Source of the DNA: Actinomadura luzonensis | GTDB lineage: Bacteria; Actinomycetota; Actinomycetes; Streptosporangiales; Streptosporangiaceae | Reading direction: 5' to 3' | Length of the DNA stretch: 64,000 bases | Assembly: GCF_022664455.2 (NCBI RefSeq) | Contig: NZ_JAKRKC020000001.1 | Span: forward strand, 1,486,001 to 1,550,000 | Shown: positions 53,687 through 64,000 of the stretch, piece after piece | Position numbering within the stretch: position 1 is the stretch's first letter | Layout of the letters: each line of letters begins with the position of its first letter | Position numbers and translations under genes: made by a program | Notes under the pieces: generated by a model | Databases searched by the model: none | Seen by the model: the letters and a program-made list of their open reading frames with translations, nothing else | Told to the model about the DNA's origin: nothing

Positions 53687-55998
53687 GTGGTCGGGCTCAC
53701 CTCAACGGTGGACGGGCTCACCTCTGCTCAGGTCGCGGCGGCGAAGCCCAACCACGTCCCGCGCCGGTCCAGCAGATCGTTCAGCGCGATCATCAGATCC
53801 AACGTCTTCACCCTGTTCAACCTGGTCATCGGCGTGCTCTGGGCGCTGATCCTGATCTTCGGCGAGTGGCAGGACGGCCTGTTCGGGCTGGTCATCGTCG
53901 CCAACGCGCTCATCGGCATCGTCCAGGAGCTGCGCGCCAAGCGCACGCTCGACAAGCTCGCCGTCATCAACGAGGAGCCCGTACGGGTGCGCCGCGACGG
54001 CGCCGAACGCGAGATCCACCCGCAGGACATCGTGCTCGGCGACCTCATCCTGCTCGGCCCCGGCGACCGCCTGCTCGTGGACGGCGACGTGATCGCCTCC
54101 GACGGCCTGGAGATCGACGAGTCGCTGCTGACCGGCGAGGCCGACCCCGTGCACAAGCAGCCCGGCGACCACGTGCTGTCGGGCAGCTTCGCCGTGGCCG
54201 GCTCGGGGTCGTTCGTGGCCACCAAGGTCGGCACCGACGCCTACGCCGTGCGGCTGGCCGAGGAGGCCAGCAAGTTCCACCTCGCCCACTCCGAGCTGCG
54301 CGAGGGCGTCTCCAACTTCATCAAGTACATCACCTGGCTGGTCGTCCCCATCGGCGCGCTGCTGATCTACAGCCAGGTCAGCAACTCCGTCGACTTCCGC
54401 ACCGCCATCACCGGCGCGGTCGCCGGCATCGTCACCATGATCCCCGAGGGCCTGGTGCTGATGACCTCGATCGCCTTCGCCGTCGGCGTGGTCCGCCTCG
54501 GCCGCCGCCGCTGCCTGGTCCAGGAGCTGCCCGCCATCGAGGGCCTGGCCCGGGTCGACGTCCTGTGCCTGGACAAGACCGGCACGCTCACCGCCGGCGG
54601 CATGGACCTCGACCAGGTGCTGCCGCTCGGCGACGGCCACCCCGTGGACGACGCGCTCGCCGCGCTCTCCCACGCCGACTCCCGGCCCAACGCCACCGCC
54701 CTCGCCCTCCAGGCCCGCTACCCGGCCCCCGGCGACGGCTGGACCGCCGGGCAGAGCGTGCCGTTCTCCTCCGCGCGCAAGTGGAGCGGCGCCGACTTCG
54801 GCGAGCGCGGCGCCTGGGTGCTCGGCGCCCCCGACGTCCTGCTGCACGCCGGCGACGGCTACGACCGCGCCGCCGAGCTGGCCACCACCGGCGCGCGGGT
54901 CCTCGCGCTGTGCCGCGCCGACCGCCTGCCCGCCCCCGGCGAGGACGGCGCCGCCCTCGAACCGGTCGCGCTCGTCACGCTCAAGCAGCGCGTCCGCCCC
55001 GACGCCGACGAGACCCTGCGCTACTTCGCCAAGCAGGGCGTCACCGTCAAGGTGATCTCCGGCGACAACCCCGAGGCGGTCGCCGCCATCGCCACCGGCC
55101 TCGGCATCCCCGACGGCCACCGCTTCCTCGACGCCCGCACCCTCCCCGACGACGACCCTGACAAGCTGGGCGAGCTGCTCGACGGCCACACCGTCTTCGG
55201 CCGGGTCACCCCGCAGCAGAAGCGCAAGTTCGTCGCCGCCCTCCAGGCCCGCGGCCACACCGTGGCCATGACCGGCGACGGCGTCAACGACGTGCTCGCG
55301 CTGAAGGACGCCGACCTCGGCATCGCCATGGGCGCGGGCAGCCCGGCCACCAAGGCCGTCGCGCAGGTCGTCCTGCTGGACAACAAGTTCGCGACGCTGC
55401 CGCACGTCGTCGGCGAGGGCCGGCGGGTGCTCGCCAACATCGAACGGGTCTCCAACCTCTTCCTCACCAAGACCTTCTACGCCATCGTGCTGTCGCTGGC
55501 CGTGGGCGTCGCCGGGGTCATGTTCCCGTTCGCGCCCCGCCACTCCACCCTGGTCAACGCCCTGACCATCGGCATCCCGGCGTTCTTCCTGGCGCTCGCG
55601 CCCACGTTCGAACGCGCGCGTCCCGGGTTCGTGCGCCGGGTGCTGCGCTTCGCCGTGCCGTCGGGGGTGCTGTGCGCGGCGGCGGTGCTGGCCTCGTTCT
55701 GGCTGGCCCACAAGGGCACCTCCACGCTGATCCAGGACCAGACCTCGGCGGTGATCACGCTCTTCCTCACCACGTGGTGGGTGCTCGTGCTCATCGCCAG
55801 ACCGCTCACCTGGTGGCGGGTGCTCCTGGTCGGGGCCATGGCGGTGGCGTTCGGGATCGGGCTGACGCTGCCCTTCGTCCGCACCTTCTTCGCCCTCGAA
55901 CCCGGCGACCTCGCCAACGACCTCAGCGCCGTCGGGGTCGCCGTCGTGGCCTCCCTCGTCATCAGCGTCGCGGTCAAGGTCGCCGGTACGCTTAGAAC

Positions 55999-56002
<4 letters not shown>
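53687..56002 (+). CDS. CtpE-like cation-transporting P-type ATPase
   Basis: A 771-residue P-type ATPase with the actuator loop VDESLLTGEADPV-like (IDESLLTGEADPVHK), the phosphorylation motif CLDKTGTLTAGG, the nucleotide-domain hinge MTGDGVNDVLALKDADLG and the transmembrane PEG motif (MIPEGLVLMTSIAF). The overall pattern, including LFGLVIVANALIGIVQELRA, closely resembles mycobacterial CtpE, which imports calcium. It has about ten helices. GTG 53687 is followed by a second in-frame GTG at 53708. Its stop overlaps the argS start by ATGA, so the two are coupled. Confidence 0.88.
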
Positions 56003-57726
<1,724 letters not shown>

Positions 57727-57829
57727 ACAGGCGGTTGGCTCGAAGTCGCCCGTTCCGTCGTGGGCGCGCCTCCACCGGGTTGGCGCGCCCATACGGTTAG
57801 GCTTTACGCGGTCATGAACTGAGGCCGAA

Positions 57830-59182
57830 ATGGGGGAGTTCTCTGCCTTGAGCACGGACCTGACTGCGAGCCCCCAAGCAGCGACGGAGGTACATCGCTA
57901 CGCCGAGGCACTGCTGGCGCACCTCGCCGCCGACGGCTCCGCGCCGCCCGCCGCACCGGTCGCCTTCCGCGACGTCCCCGGCTACTGGCTGGCCCCGGCC
58001 ATCGAGGCCCTGGTCGCCATCCTGTCCGGCGACGACCCGCTGGAGCCGCTGAGCCGGGCCGCGAGCCGCGACCAGCAGCGCACCGCGCTCTTCCTGTGCC
58101 TGGCCCTCGCCGTCGGCGGGCAGGGCAGCCGCATCCACGCCTCCTGGCTCGGCACCGCCTTCGGCGAGCTGTCCCTCGACCGGCCGGTCACACACGGCCA
58201 GCGCTCGCTCTGGCTGGCCGCCGCCCGGGGCGCGTACGGCCCCGCCGGCAAGATCTTCGTGCTGCGCAAGCTCGACGCCGTCGCCGTCCAGGAGCACGCC
58301 GACGCCGAGCAGTGGGTGCAGGCGCTCCTGCCCGGCGAGCCGGCCGTCGTCGTGCCGCCGTCGCTGGCCGACTTCCCCGAGATGGCCGAGATCCCCTCCC
58401 TGGCCCGCCCCGCGATGGCCGCCGACCGGCTGGCCCGGCTGCGCGGCCGGTGCGCCGAGATCACCTCGGCCCGGCAGGCCGACCACGACTCCCGCGCCCC
58501 GCTCGACAACACCTCCGCCAGCCCCGCCGCCAGCTGGGCCGAGGACGAACCGCTCGCCGTGCTGCGCTCGCTGATCGGCTCCGGCGGGCCGGCCGGGCCG
58601 ATGGCGTCGCTGGTGTCGTACCTGCTGGACGACCTGCGCCCCGGCGCCGACCCGCACCTCGCGGCGATCGCGCTGCACGTGGCGGCGCCGATCCTGCGGG
58701 TGGTGGCCGAGGAGCTGGAGACCGACAGCAGCCTGGAGCCGCCCGAGACGCTCACCGTCCCGATCCTCGGCCACCGCATCCACCTGCGTCCCGAAGGCCC
58801 CGACGGGGGGTCGCTGGCGGCGGCCGAGCAGGCCATCATCACCGAGGGCGTCGTGCCGCGCCCGCGCCCGTGGGCCGCGATCCTGCTGATCGTGCTCGGC
58901 GTGGCCTGCCTCGCCGGCGCGGCCCTGCTCACCAGCCTCCTGGCGGCGGCCGGCGCCGCGATGATCGGGCTCGCCGGCTGGCAGCTCTGGCAACGCCGCA
59001 AGCTGATGGACGCCGACGCCCAGTACGTCGCCGGCCAGGTCAGCGAGCTACGGGAGCTGGCCGAGGGCGCGGTGTGGGCCCTGCACGCCTACGCCCGCGA
59101 ATCGGACGCGCGCGCCAAGCAGGCAGCGGAGGACGCCAGCGAACTCTTCCGCCTGATCCGCCGCGGCCCTCGAGCCGCCTGA
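57830..59182 (+). CDS. Unknown membrane-anchored protein
   Basis: A 450-residue protein I do not recognise. A helical soluble domain (about 1-330) includes TEVHRYAEALLAHLAADGSA and EQWVQALLPGEPAVVVPPSL. Then come two adjacent hydrophobic spans (WAAILLIVLGVACLAGAALL and LLAAAGAAMIGLAGWQLW) and a charged C-terminal helix with DAQYVAGQVSELRELAEGAV. The tail looks like a coiled coil. The layout would place the big domain in the cytoplasm with both ends inside. ATG 57830 follows GAGG. It stands between argS and a repeat-bearing gap; no function can be assigned. Confidence 0.6.
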   Translation: MGEFSALSTDLTASPQAATEVHRYAEALLAHLAADGSAPPAAPVAFRDVPGYWLAPAIEALVAILSGDDPLEPLSRAASRDQQRTALFLCLALAVGGQGSRIHASWLGTAFGELSLDRPVTHGQRSLWLAAARGAYGPAGKIFVLRKLDAVAVQEHADAEQWVQALLPGEPAVVVPPSLADFPEMAEIPSLARPAMAADRLARLRGRCAEITSARQADHDSRAPLDNTSASPAASWAEDEPLAVLRSLIGSGGPAGPMASLVSYLLDDLRPGADPHLAAIALHVAAPILRVVAEELETDSSLEPPETLTVPILGHRIHLRPEGPDGGSLAAAEQAIITEGVVPRPRPWAAILLIVLGVACLAGAALLTSLLAAAGAAMIGLAGWQLWQRRKLMDADAQYVAGQVSELRELAEGAVWALHAYARESDARAKQAAEDASELFRLIRRGPRAA

Positions 59183-59497
59183 CTCCGCCCCTGCGCCCGG
59201 CACACGCGACGCGTGAGCCGCCCTGAGAGCCAACTGCCCTCTACTCACCAAGTGAGCCCTGAGAGCCGGGTGCCTCTGACCACCGCCTGAGCCCCGGCAG
59301 CCAGCCGCCGCTTGGGCCGCCCCGACCGCTCACCCAGCAAGGGCCCTCCCATACCACCGGAGGGCCCTGAGCCCACGAGGACGCTCCTCGACCTCGACGA
59401 CCTCGACCGACCTCGGCCGGCCCCGTTCTCAGACCCTCAGACCCTCAGACCCTCAGACCCTCCGACCTCAGAACTTCGGAACTCCGAGGCCCTGAGC
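59183..59497. other. Intergenic region with short tandem repeats
   Basis: This 315-base stretch between two convergent genes is rich in near-repeats (CTGAGAGCC, CTCGACC) and holds the perfect 8-bp tandem array at 59430-59461. I see no gene or RNA in it. Confidence 0.5.
59430..59461. repeat. 8-bp tandem repeat, four perfect copies
   Basis: CAGACCCT is repeated four times without mismatch (59430-59461), followed by a degenerate fifth copy. It lies 37 bases past the 3' end of the sepF-like gene and may vary in copy number between strains. Confidence 0.9.
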
Positions 59498-59881
59498 TCA
59501 GGAGGTCTCGATCTCCACGTGCGCCGGAGCAAGCAGGAACACCCGCTCAGCGATGCGCTCGATCCGCCCCTCACACCCGAAGGCCAGCCCGGCGGCGAAG
59601 TCGACCATCCGCGTCGCCTCGGGCAGCGCCATGCCGGAGACGTCCATGATGACCGTCTGCCCGTCACGGAAGTGCTGACCGATCAACGGCGCGTCGTTGT
59701 ACTTGAGCGGCTGGACCATCACGATTCGTGACGAGTCGACGTTGGCGCGCCACCGCCGGGCGGCCCGCTCGGTCGCGGGGACGTACTCGTCCTCGTAGTG
59801 CTCGTCGTCGTCATAGCCCTCGTCGTAGTGATCGACCCCGCTCAGGCCAAGGTAGCTCACCACCTTGCGCACTGCCCCCAT
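59498..59881 (-). CDS. SepF-family protein (cell-division paralogue)
   Basis: A 127-residue SepF-domain protein. SepF binds FtsZ and tethers it to the membrane. The N-terminus GAVRKVVSYLGLSGVD is an amphipathic membrane-anchor helix. The linker is acidic with Asp/Tyr/Glu runs, and the core has VMVQPLKYNDAPLIGQHFRD, GQTVIMDVSGMALPEATRMV and DFAAGLAFGCEGRIERIAER. It is shorter than housekeeping SepF and stands outside the dcw cluster, so it is probably one of the SepF-like paralogues of filamentous actinomycetes. ATG 59881 follows AAAGGA. Confidence 0.88.
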   Translation of the reverse strand: MGAVRKVVSYLGLSGVDHYDEGYDDDEHYEDEYVPATERAARRWRANVDSSRIVMVQPLKYNDAPLIGQHFRDGQTVIMDVSGMALPEATRMVDFAAGLAFGCEGRIERIAERVFLLAPAHVEIETS

Positions 59882-60010
59882 CGGCTTGTCCTTTCCTCAG
59901 GAACTCACCGTAATCGGCACGTCCCTACACATTGGACGGTAACCGACGATTCCGCATTCGCCACGCGACACGCCCAGCCCTAATTCCATTTTGTACGGCT
60001 TGCAACCCGC

Positions 60011-60040
60011 TTGCATCTTGATATCCGTCCCCCGTATAGC
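60011..60040 (+). promoter_or_regulatory. Promoter of the phzF-like gene
   Basis: TTGCAT (60011-60016) and TATAGC (60035-60040) are separated by 18 bases. The ATG follows nine bases later, leaving a leader of only two or three bases. Confidence 0.5.
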
Positions 60041-60049
60041 ATCGGCCAC

Positions 60050-60814
60050 ATGCGCCTCTTCACCGTCGACGCCTTCACCAGCGCGGCTTTCCAGGGTAAT
60101 CCTGCCGCCGTCTGCCTGCTGGACTCTCCCGTTACCGACGAGTGGATGCGGAGCGTAGCCGCCGAGATGAACCTCTCGGAGACCGCCTTCCTCCACGGAG
60201 ATTCGCTCCGCTGGTTCACGCCGGCCGTCGAGGTCACTCTCTGTGGTCACGCCACCCTCGCCACCGCCCACGTCCTCTATTCGACCGGCGAGGCGACGGG
60301 GCAGCTCGAATTCCGCACCGCCAGCGGCACGCTCACCGTGAATCGCCTCCCCGACGGGCTCATCTCGATGGATTTCCCGGCGAAGGAGGTGACCCCCACG
60401 GCGGTTCCCGACGGGCTGGAGAAAGCGCTCGGCGCGACCCCGGTACGGGTCGGAAAAAGCGCACTCGACCTGCTGGTCGAGCTCGATTCGGCGGAAACCG
60501 TACGCGATCTGGCACCGGACATCGCGGCCCTCGCGGCCGTGGACGCCCGCGGCGTCATCGTCACCGCGCGCGGCACCGAGACCGACTTCGTCTCCCGTTT
60601 CTTCGCGCCCAACGTGGGCGTCCCGGAAGACCCGGTAACCGGCTCGGCCCACTGCGCACTCTCCCCCTACTGGTCGGCCCGGCTTGGACGCGCGTCGCTC
60701 GTCGGCGCGCAGTTGTCCAAGAGGGGCGGAATAGTCCGTGTCACTCATGCTGGGAACCGCGTTACCCTCGCTGGCAACGCCGTAACCGTGCTTTCCGGCA
60801 CCCTACACGTCTAG
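60050..60814 (+). CDS. PhzF-family isomerase/epimerase
   Basis: A 254-residue protein of the PhzF fold (two similar halves, diaminopimelate-epimerase-like). The start FTVDAFTSAAFQGNPAAVCL, the catalytic-Glu motif EMNLSETAFLH, the TLCGHATLATAHVLY stretch and the second-half VPEDPVTGSAHCALSPYW are all present. Phenazine PhzF isomerises a shikimate-derived intermediate, but most family members have unknown substrates, and no phenazine genes are nearby. At 254 residues it is slightly shorter than typical (about 280). ATG 60050 is nearly at the transcript start. Confidence 0.88.
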   Translation: MRLFTVDAFTSAAFQGNPAAVCLLDSPVTDEWMRSVAAEMNLSETAFLHGDSLRWFTPAVEVTLCGHATLATAHVLYSTGEATGQLEFRTASGTLTVNRLPDGLISMDFPAKEVTPTAVPDGLEKALGATPVRVGKSALDLLVELDSAETVRDLAPDIAALAAVDARGVIVTARGTETDFVSRFFAPNVGVPEDPVTGSAHCALSPYWSARLGRASLVGAQLSKRGGIVRVTHAGNRVTLAGNAVTVLSGTLHV

Positions 60815-60864
60815 CGACGCGACCTCACTTTGCGTAATCATTAGAGCGCAGAAAGTGAGGTCCC

Positions 60865-61647
60865 TTGCTCATCGCCATCGTCGGCCTGCTCGTCGCAGCA
60901 GCCGCGGCCGCCCTTACCGGCTTTGCCGCCCATTTCGCCCACCGCGCCATGCCCGCGCAGCTTCGCCACGATTTCCGCGAAGGCAGCAGCATGGCCACCG
61001 GCATCGTCGGCACGCTCTTCGCCGTCAGCATCGGCCTGGTCGTGGTGGCGGCCTGGAACCAGGTCAACACCGCCCACCAGACCGCCGCCTCCGAGGCCAG
61101 CAACCTCACCGACGTCTTCTGGTACTCGCGCAGCCTGCCCGAGCCGCAGCGCCACGCGCTCCAGACCCTCGCCACCGACTACGCCACGACGGTGATCCGC
61201 GAGGAGTGGCCGCTGATGGCCGAGCAGCAGACGCTGTCCCAGCGCGCCTGGCGCGACGTCGAGCAGCTGCGCGCCTACTTCCAGACCATCCAGCCGGACA
61301 CCGCGGGCGCCTCTGCCCGCTACGGGCAGGCCATGGGCCGCGTCCAGGCCGTGCTCGACGCCCGGCGGGCCCGCGCCCAGATGGCCGGCTCCGGCGTGCC
61401 GCCGCTGCTGTGGGCGGCCCTGGCCGGCTGCGGCCTGATCGTCCTCCTCCCGGCGATCGCCTGCGGCAGCCCGGTGCGCAAGGTGCACCTCACGGTCGCC
61501 GGGGTCGTCGGCGGCCTGGTCGGCCTGGTCCTGTTCCTCGTCTACCAGCTCGACTTCCCGTTCAGCGGCGGCATCGCCATCGCCCCGGACGCCTTCGAAC
61601 AGGCCCTGTCCCGCTTCACCAGCATCCGCGCCCTCGGCACCGGCTGA
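60865..61647 (+). CDS. DUF4239 family membrane protein
   Basis: A 260-residue membrane protein of the DUF4239 (bestrophin-like) type. Helix 1 is the N-terminal LIAIVGLLVAAAAAALTGFA, helix 2 follows in TGIVGTLFAVSIGLVVVAAW, then a long soluble loop (NQVNTAHQTAASEASNLTDV onward) and two C-terminal helices (LWAALAGCGLIVLLPAIACG, VAGVVGGLVGLVLFLVYQLD). Family function is unknown; an ion-channel role is sometimes suggested. The start is TTG 60865 with GTGAGG six bases upstream. It is 50 bases downstream of the phzF-like gene and may be cotranscribed. Confidence 0.8.
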   Translation: MLIAIVGLLVAAAAAALTGFAAHFAHRAMPAQLRHDFREGSSMATGIVGTLFAVSIGLVVVAAWNQVNTAHQTAASEASNLTDVFWYSRSLPEPQRHALQTLATDYATTVIREEWPLMAEQQTLSQRAWRDVEQLRAYFQTIQPDTAGASARYGQAMGRVQAVLDARRARAQMAGSGVPPLLWAALAGCGLIVLLPAIACGSPVRKVHLTVAGVVGGLVGLVLFLVYQLDFPFSGGIAIAPDAFEQALSRFTSIRALGTG

Positions 61648-62276
61648 CCAGCCCACCCCCGCGCCTGCGGTCCCAGACCTCCCCCCGCCATCACGCCGGC
61701 CACCCCCACGTCCCTGCCGCCGGACAGCCCCAAGACTTCAACTACCACCCCGAGCCACGACACCGACCCCACCACCCGCCACAACACCCCCTCGCGCCGA
61801 CGAACCGCGCCACCGACGGCTTCGGCACCGTGGTGCGACTCCACCACTCCGACAACCGCACCACCCGGCACGCCTATCCCGACGCGCACGCAACGGCGAA
61901 GGCCCCGACCGGCCGACGCAGTCCCGGGAGGGTGTGCCGGCGCAGGGTGCGCCGGCCCGCCTTACTGGTCGTGTGCCTGGTCGAGACGCGCGATCCCGAC
62001 GGACGTCACCGTTCGGCGTGAGGGCGTGGGGCTGGCGGGGTGGCGCGTACGAACCCGAGGTACGCGTGCCTGGGGTACGCACGGCATCATCGTTCGCGGC
62101 CGGATCCCAGGGTCAGAATCCCATTCAGTTGATACAGGCATTGAACGCGCCGCAGACACCCTGCCTGGTCCGGAACCAGTGGGCCCGACACCGCACGAGA
62201 CCACCCTGGCCGCGCAGCTCGCGACGCGACAGCAGCCACCACATCTCGGTCTGGCAGAAGCCTCCTGAAACGCAGA
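61648..62276. other. Gene-poor region before the rRNA operon end
   Basis: These 629 bases hold several open frames on both strands, but none has a ribosome site, a recognisable motif or ordinary composition. The Pro/Thr/His-rich translation of 61680-61930 looks like chance GC-rich sequence or an eroded gene. One hairpin with GCCGGCGC/GCGCCGGC arms lies near 61940. No tRNA is present. Confidence 0.5.
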
Positions 62277-62307
62277 AAGGCCCCGACGCGCTAGGCGTCG
62301 GGGCCTT
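62277..62307 (-). terminator. rRNA operon terminator
   Basis: AAGGCCCCGACGC (62277-62289) and GCGTCGGGGCCTT (62295-62307) form a perfect 13-bp stem with a five-base loop. On the minus strand it is followed by TCTGCG and lies just beyond the 5S 3' end. Confidence 0.88.
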
Positions 62308-62320
62308 CCCCTAAAGATTG

Positions 62321-62438
62321 TCCGGCGGTGACCTACTCTCCCACACCCTCCCGAGTGCAGTACCATCGGCGCAGAGAAGCTTAACTTCCGGGTTCGGAAT
62401 GTAACCGGGTGTTTCCTTCCCGCCATAACCGCCGTAAC
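62321..62438 (-). rRNA. rrf: 5S ribosomal RNA
   Basis: The minus strand begins GTTACGGCGGTTATGGCG and contains the universal 5S core CCGAACCCGGAAGTTAAG and GCCGATGGTACTGCA, ending GGGAGAGTAGGTCACCGCC. The 5' GGCGGT pairs with ACCGCC at the 3' end. The length of about 118 bases fits; the ends are estimates to within two or three bases. It is the last gene of an rRNA operon transcribed leftward. Confidence 0.95.
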
Positions 62439-62510
62439 CCTGAGAAACAACCAAACACAGACGTGTTTGCTGCCTCAGAATTGCGTAGTGGACGCGAGCA
62501 AGATGCTTTG

Positions 62511-64000
<1,490 letters not shown>

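Noticed and set aside
60050..60814. Phenazine biosynthesis from the PhzF-like gene
   Set aside because: No other phz genes are nearby and most PhzF-fold proteins are not phenazine enzymes.
61962..62450. Minus-strand open frame before the rRNA operon end
   Set aside because: It runs through the 5S gene and the terminator hairpin, so it cannot be a protein gene.

Overview
The window is 64 kb of very GC-rich, gene-dense DNA from a Gram-positive actinomycete. The evidence is the frequent GTG/TTG starts, DUF2530, DUF3027, DUF3263 and DUF1707 proteins, a SepF paralogue, an OtsA/OtsB pair, a stand-alone groEL with two CIRCE operators, a CtpE-type P-ATPase and an actinobacterial XPB helicase. The overall style suggests a Streptosporangiales member (Nonomuraea-like), but this is inference and no database search was run. 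The window looks chromosomal. I found no insertion sequence, prophage, CRISPR array or tRNA. It ends inside an rRNA operon on the minus strand: 5S is complete and only the 3' part of 23S is present.

Layout. 0-5.4 kb: a cut-off secreted protein, an aldo/keto reductase, a MarR-MFS-ThpR-micropeptide operon with a clear inverted-repeat operator, and a purine permease divergent from DUF2530. 5.4-14.9 kb: a secreted TAP-like hydrolase, a sacsin-like GHKL ATPase, DUF3027, an MFS protein, a cold-shock protein with a C-terminal extension, a HAD phosphatase, a small membrane protein and a TetR regulator. 14.9-26.9 kb: a HAAS-type membrane protein, a helicase-associated/WYL-like protein, a degenerate P-loop protein, an acyl-CoA synthetase, DUF4190, XPB helicase, a HelD/HelR-type helicase and a PEBP protein. 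27-32.3 kb: a small secreted protein, groEL under two CIRCE elements, a short Csp, and a SAM-I riboswitch controlling a threonine-synthase-like enzyme with a CysO-like sulfur carrier, then an ECF sigma factor. 32.3-39.9 kb: trehalose synthesis (OtsA and OtsB convergent), DUF3263, a SAM hydrolase (DUF62), a secreted protein with a mycosin-like protease, and an OB-fold/thiolase pair behind a KstR2-like palindrome. 40-48 kb: a complete oligopeptide ABC importer and a Wzm/Wzt polysaccharide exporter. 48-53 kb: a gene-poor stretch with an SOS-box-linked DUF222 remnant, a Gly-rich secreted protein, a KamA-family radical SAM enzyme and a DUF1707 protein. 52.6-64 kb: plsX, a CtpE-like ATPase coupled to argS, an unknown membrane-anchored protein, a SepF paralogue, PhzF, DUF4239, then 5S and 23S rRNA.

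The most interesting unit is the SAM riboswitch followed by a threonine-synthase-like gene and a gene for a MoaD/CysO-like protein ending in Gly-Gly. A methionine-pathway switch in front of a PLP enzyme that acts on O-phosphohomoserine, with a sulfur carrier as its operon partner, suggests homocysteine synthesis from O-phosphohomoserine and a protein thiocarboxylate rather than, or as well as, threonine synthesis. Other leads are the palindrome set exactly between the -35 and -10 boxes of an apparently leaderless lipid-degradation operon, the SOS-box DUF222 remnant with a 28-bp tandem duplication, and a mycosin-like protease coupled to an unknown secreted protein without any ESX genes in view.
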